From: Gelidibacter maritimus
GTDB taxonomy: Bacteria; Bacteroidota; Bacteroidia; Flavobacteriales; Flavobacteriaceae
Length of the DNA: 64,000 nt
Direction of reading: 5' to 3'
Assembly (NCBI RefSeq): GCF_014062315.1
Contig: NZ_JACGLT010000007.1
Coordinates: 62,001 to 126,000, forward strand
Shown here: in pieces, positions 60,936-64,000 of the stretch
Position numbering within the stretch: the first letter of the stretch is position 1
Layout: each line of letters starts with the position of its first letter
Notes under the pieces: model-generated
Databases searched by the model: none
What the model was told of the DNA's origin: nothing
What the model saw: the letters and a program-made list of their open reading frames with translations, nothing else
Translations under genes and position numbers: made by a program

Positions 60936-63900
60936 ATGGAGAATTCTAAAGTAGGAAGCGGTACGAGCCGACGTGAATTTATGCAGCAATTGGCATTGTG
61001 TTATATGGCAGCACACCTACCATTAACTTTTATATCGTGTTCAGATGATGATCAATCTTATAAAGGTTCAGGGAAAATCCCTTACAAAGTTTGGGAAGAA
61101 ATGCTCATGGCCTTACAAACCTGTCCGGATTATTTGGAAGGTCGGATGAAAGCTTTGGTAGCATCTAAGGATGCTGAGGCAATGTGTAATTTTGTGAAAG
61201 ACGAAATTTATCTGATGCCTGCTTCAAATAAAGCCATTGGTCAAATAGGGTGGCAATCTAAATGGGGGATAAAAGGGGCTTTGCGTTATGGAATGGCAAC
61301 GCCACGTGAAAAGGCCGAATTGCTAAACCAAATGTACTCGGAAGCAGGATTTACTTCTAAAGTGATGTATGAGCGCACCAATATTACCCCCGAAGAAGCC
61401 TTGACTTTTTTTCTGCGACCAATTCAAAGAGACTTCAATCTTGACGTTTCAAAAAAACAGTGGCAGCAATGGGAAAAGGAGCTGAACGTGGACACTTCAG
61501 AATTTGAAATGCCAGGGCAGAATATTGACACTTCTCAGGCAACGGCTCTCGCTGACAAGCTTTGGAACCTCATTCCTGATACCGATAATATTAGACGAAC
61601 CGATTTTGATTTACGCTGGGACAACTATAGGACACCCACAGTACAATTTGAAAAGGATGGTGCTACTGCTTATGCGCATCTGTTTGATCCTAAAATTCCC
61701 TTCGGAAAATTAAAAAATGATGGAGCATTGACGGAAGCCGATGCAGTAAAATTGAATGAGGAAACGGTCGAAATCAAAATCACTTATAGAGAGGCCATAC
61801 ATCCAGATAAAGAATTGGAAATGATTTCTGGCTCATGGAAAGCAAGGGATTTAATTGGAAGTCAGATTCATTTTACAAATCTTAATGGATTGGATTTAGA
61901 ACAATCTGCCTATATGCCCATTGGCAGCTTGCGCATATTTACGCCAACATTGGCCTATCAGAATTTTGACAGTCCATTGGAATTTATGGAAGAGCGTTCG
62001 TTTGTGGCAGATCCATTTACCTTGGAAGGTGAAAAAATAAAATTTCCAGATACTCAAAATGGCAGTAAATCACCTATCATTATTAATGCCTCTAGTACTC
62101 AATTACTTAAAACCGTAAGTGAAGTGTCAATTAAGGCACTTCCCGTGAATAAAACTTTGGTGAAACTGGAAGTGAAACCGTTAAATGCTGAAGGACAAGT
62201 TGTGGAAGGTTTGCAAGCCAGTGACTTTGCATTTGCAGACAATAAGCAAACGGTTCAAGTTTTAATGGAATCTAATCAGAAAACCCCTTCGATTCTTATT
62301 TTATACGATGGTTCTTTTAGTATGCCAAAGGCGTATTATCAAGAAAATATGGATCTTTTTGTAGCGTCCATGGAGGAGAAGATCCTGGAAAACTTCCCCG
62401 CTGCCCGAGTTGATAAATGGGTGACCACTTCACATTTGTTTACATGGTTGTTGAAAGCGTCAAGAACCAGTTACGATCTGGTTGTTTTTGCGACTGACGG
62501 TCATAATGGCGATGTCTATGAAGAAAAGAATTTTATAACCTACCAAAATGGACCACCGGTTATTGTTCTTAATGTGTATAATTCGACCGAAACCCATACT
62601 ATAGATACGTTTAATCAAATGGCAGCAGTAACCAATGGTTCAGTAATTGACGCGGAAGATCAGGCAGCCACTTTAGAAAAAATTGTGTCTCACGTAAACG
62701 GTATGGAAATTCCGCCATACACTTTTTCATTTTATGCTATTCCCGAAGAACATCATGAGGTGGAGCTTCAAATGGATCAAAAACGTTTAAGTGCAAAAGC
62801 GGAGTTCACACTAGAATTAGATTCCGCAGAAAGCAACCAAGGTATTATTGGTGTTTATCTCAACATTAAAGTTGGCAAGACACTAGTCACACGGACATTA
62901 GCAGGTTGGGATCCCATTTTACAAAGAAATCAAGAACCTACAAATGCTCATTTTTTAGATGTCAAAAGTTTGATATTTGGCGGATTGAGTTTCTATTTTG
63001 AGGGTGAAGGTCCAACTTTGGCAACCTCTATTGTGGATTTACTAAAATATAAACTTTCTACGCGAGGTTGGGGCGAAGCACTTTTGAATGACGACTTAGA
63101 AACTGCTAAGATAGAATTTGAAAAGGGTGGGTATCAGTACCACTCAAAACCGATGTCATTATTGGCGCCGTTGGATGAACAGGTAACTGATAATTCTTTC
63201 ACGTTTGCCACTGGGATGCGAGTGTGTATTTATAAACAACAATTACATATTGAAGACGAAAAGACTATAGAATCCTTTGATTTTTTACCAACGTCCAATT
63301 ATGTGAGTTTTACTAATGGCAATGCCGATCCTTTTAGAATAAATATTGAAAAAACAGCACAATTGGCCGTACGGGAAGCGGCTCTTTTTGACACTAGTAC
63401 CTTAACACTTTTAAATGGAATAAGCCTTGTTGAGCGTACAAAGGCGCTTTCAAATAATTGGTATGAAAATTTGGACCGTAACAGCACGGATTACCTGTAT
63501 TGGTATGAACGTATTTATCGGGGAGATGCCAATATCAAGATATTTGATGGGTCTGGAACCCAAACGGCATTTTGGACCATTAATCCTCAAGGTGAATTGT
63601 ACGGAATTTTGAGAAATGGTACTGGCGGTGGTGGAAGTGAAGAGACGATTGCCGCGCTCAATAGATTAATGATTGTGATGCGTATCTATATCTCTGTTCT
63701 CAAAAAAATGGGAGCTTTAAGTTCCATTGGTGGAATGGCGCTTAGTATCGTTGCGGTCTACGGCGTGACCCTAGCCAAATTGTACGCCATAGTTTGTGAG
63801 TCCATTATAATTATGGATACCACAGGTATGGATGCTAAAATTGCCCAAGCCCTTAAAGAATTAGCTTTTAATGTTGCTAAAACTATTTGCTATGGCTTTG

Positions 63901-63980
63901 GTGGTTCCAAGCTAGATAAAATGCGTGGTTTGGATCATCTTATCAATTTTATGGGAGGAAGCACCAATCCTTACAGTTAA
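60936..63980 (+). CDS. Tat-type lipoprotein with vWA-like domain, 1014 residues
   Basis: The N-terminus has a twin-arginine motif S-R-R-E-F-M (Arg12-Arg13) and a lipobox ending at Cys35, so it is probably exported folded and lipid-anchored. Residues about 85-150 resemble transglutaminase-like domains (G-A-L-R-Y-G-M-A-T, E-K-A-E-L-L-N-Q-M-Y) but show no clear catalytic Cys. A vWA-like fold follows (about 450-600) with MIDAS residues D-G-S-F-S (Asp458) and T-D-G-H-N-G-D near 527. A beta-rich C-terminal half ends in two hydrophobic segments (about 920-990). It is the largest member of the operon. Metal-dependent adhesion or protein binding is likely (inference). Confidence 0.82.
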   Translation: MENSKVGSGTSRREFMQQLALCYMAAHLPLTFISCSDDDQSYKGSGKIPYKVWEEMLMALQTCPDYLEGRMKALVASKDAEAMCNFVKDEIYLMPASNKAIGQIGWQSKWGIKGALRYGMATPREKAELLNQMYSEAGFTSKVMYERTNITPEEALTFFLRPIQRDFNLDVSKKQWQQWEKELNVDTSEFEMPGQNIDTSQATALADKLWNLIPDTDNIRRTDFDLRWDNYRTPTVQFEKDGATAYAHLFDPKIPFGKLKNDGALTEADAVKLNEETVEIKITYREAIHPDKELEMISGSWKARDLIGSQIHFTNLNGLDLEQSAYMPIGSLRIFTPTLAYQNFDSPLEFMEERSFVADPFTLEGEKIKFPDTQNGSKSPIIINASSTQLLKTVSEVSIKALPVNKTLVKLEVKPLNAEGQVVEGLQASDFAFADNKQTVQVLMESNQKTPSILILYDGSFSMPKAYYQENMDLFVASMEEKILENFPAARVDKWVTTSHLFTWLLKASRTSYDLVVFATDGHNGDVYEEKNFITYQNGPPVIVLNVYNSTETHTIDTFNQMAAVTNGSVIDAEDQAATLEKIVSHVNGMEIPPYTFSFYAIPEEHHEVELQMDQKRLSAKAEFTLELDSAESNQGIIGVYLNIKVGKTLVTRTLAGWDPILQRNQEPTNAHFLDVKSLIFGGLSFYFEGEGPTLATSIVDLLKYKLSTRGWGEALLNDDLETAKIEFEKGGYQYHSKPMSLLAPLDEQVTDNSFTFATGMRVCIYKQQLHIEDEKTIESFDFLPTSNYVSFTNGNADPFRINIEKTAQLAVREAALFDTSTLTLLNGISLVERTKALSNNWYENLDRNSTDYLYWYERIYRGDANIKIFDGSGTQTAFWTINPQGELYGILRNGTGGGGSEETIAALNRLMIVMRIYISVLKKMGALSSIGGMALSIVAVYGVTLAKLYAIVCESIIIMDTTGMDAKIAQALKELAFNVAKTICYGFGGSKLDKMRGLDHLINFMGGSTNPYS

Positions 63981-64000
63981 CTATTCTAAAACGGAGTTTT

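Noticed and set aside
1-64000. CRISPR array, prophage or integrative element
   Set aside because: No regularly spaced identical repeats, integrase, phage structural genes or tRNA attachment site were seen.

Overview
The window reads as chromosomal DNA of a marine- or soil-type Flavobacteriaceae (phylum Bacteroidota). The support is the low G+C, SusC/SusD and TonB-dependent receptors, a hybrid two-component (HTCS) regulator, M56/BlaI pairs, type IX secretion (T9SS) C-terminal sorting domains, promoters of the TTG-N18-TAnnTTTG type and few Shine-Dalgarno sites. No rRNA, tRNA, CRISPR array or intact insertion sequence was found.

Layout. (1) 1-10.3 kb is a siderophore module. A PchR-like AraC regulator, cut by the window edge, is divergent from two FecCD permeases, an ATPase, a binding lipoprotein, a siderophore-interacting reductase, a TonB receptor, a DUF4374 lipoprotein and a secreted esterase; a 19-bp metalloregulator-like dyad sits in the divergent promoter. 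(2) 10.3-13.1 kb is a decayed island with hipB and hipA pseudogenes, the latter running into an antisense remnant of a second PchR-like regulator. (3) 13.1-29 kb is a polysaccharide utilisation locus (PUL): HTCS, two operator-like palindromes 21 bp apart, SusC, SusD, a GH130-like enzyme, an MFS transporter and two large exported proteins that I cannot assign to a glycosidase family. (4) 29-33 kb holds an MDR oxidoreductase, an MscS channel and two related structured RNA candidates, each with its own promoter and a GAAA-loop terminator. (5) 33-36.6 kb holds a small exported peptide gene, a TPR sensor kinase with its response regulator, and a probable ~100-nt small RNA whose promoter carries two identical dyads. 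(6) 36.9-41.4 kb is a BlaI / M56-TonB_C / hypothetical / TPR operon behind two BlaI-type dyads. (7) 41.4-50 kb is mostly housekeeping: a TonB-like lipoprotein, an outer-membrane barrel, GT2 and flippase-like membrane proteins, ruvC, hemW, a dead REP-associated transposase and a cyclase-family enzyme.

(8) 50-64 kb is the most unusual part. A TPR-CHAT caspase-like protein with a C-terminal membrane anchor converges on a translationally coupled ECF sigma factor / membrane TPR anti-sigma-like pair. Divergent from the sigma factor is a tightly packed run of seven exported proteins: a hexapeptide-repeat protein, a DUF4412-like protein, a T9SS beta-helix protein, a lipoprotein, a T9SS RCC1-repeat protein, a second lipoprotein and a 1014-residue Tat-type lipoprotein with a vWA-like MIDAS. 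I infer a protease-linked envelope signalling unit controlling a surface-protein operon. No function can be read directly from the sequence.
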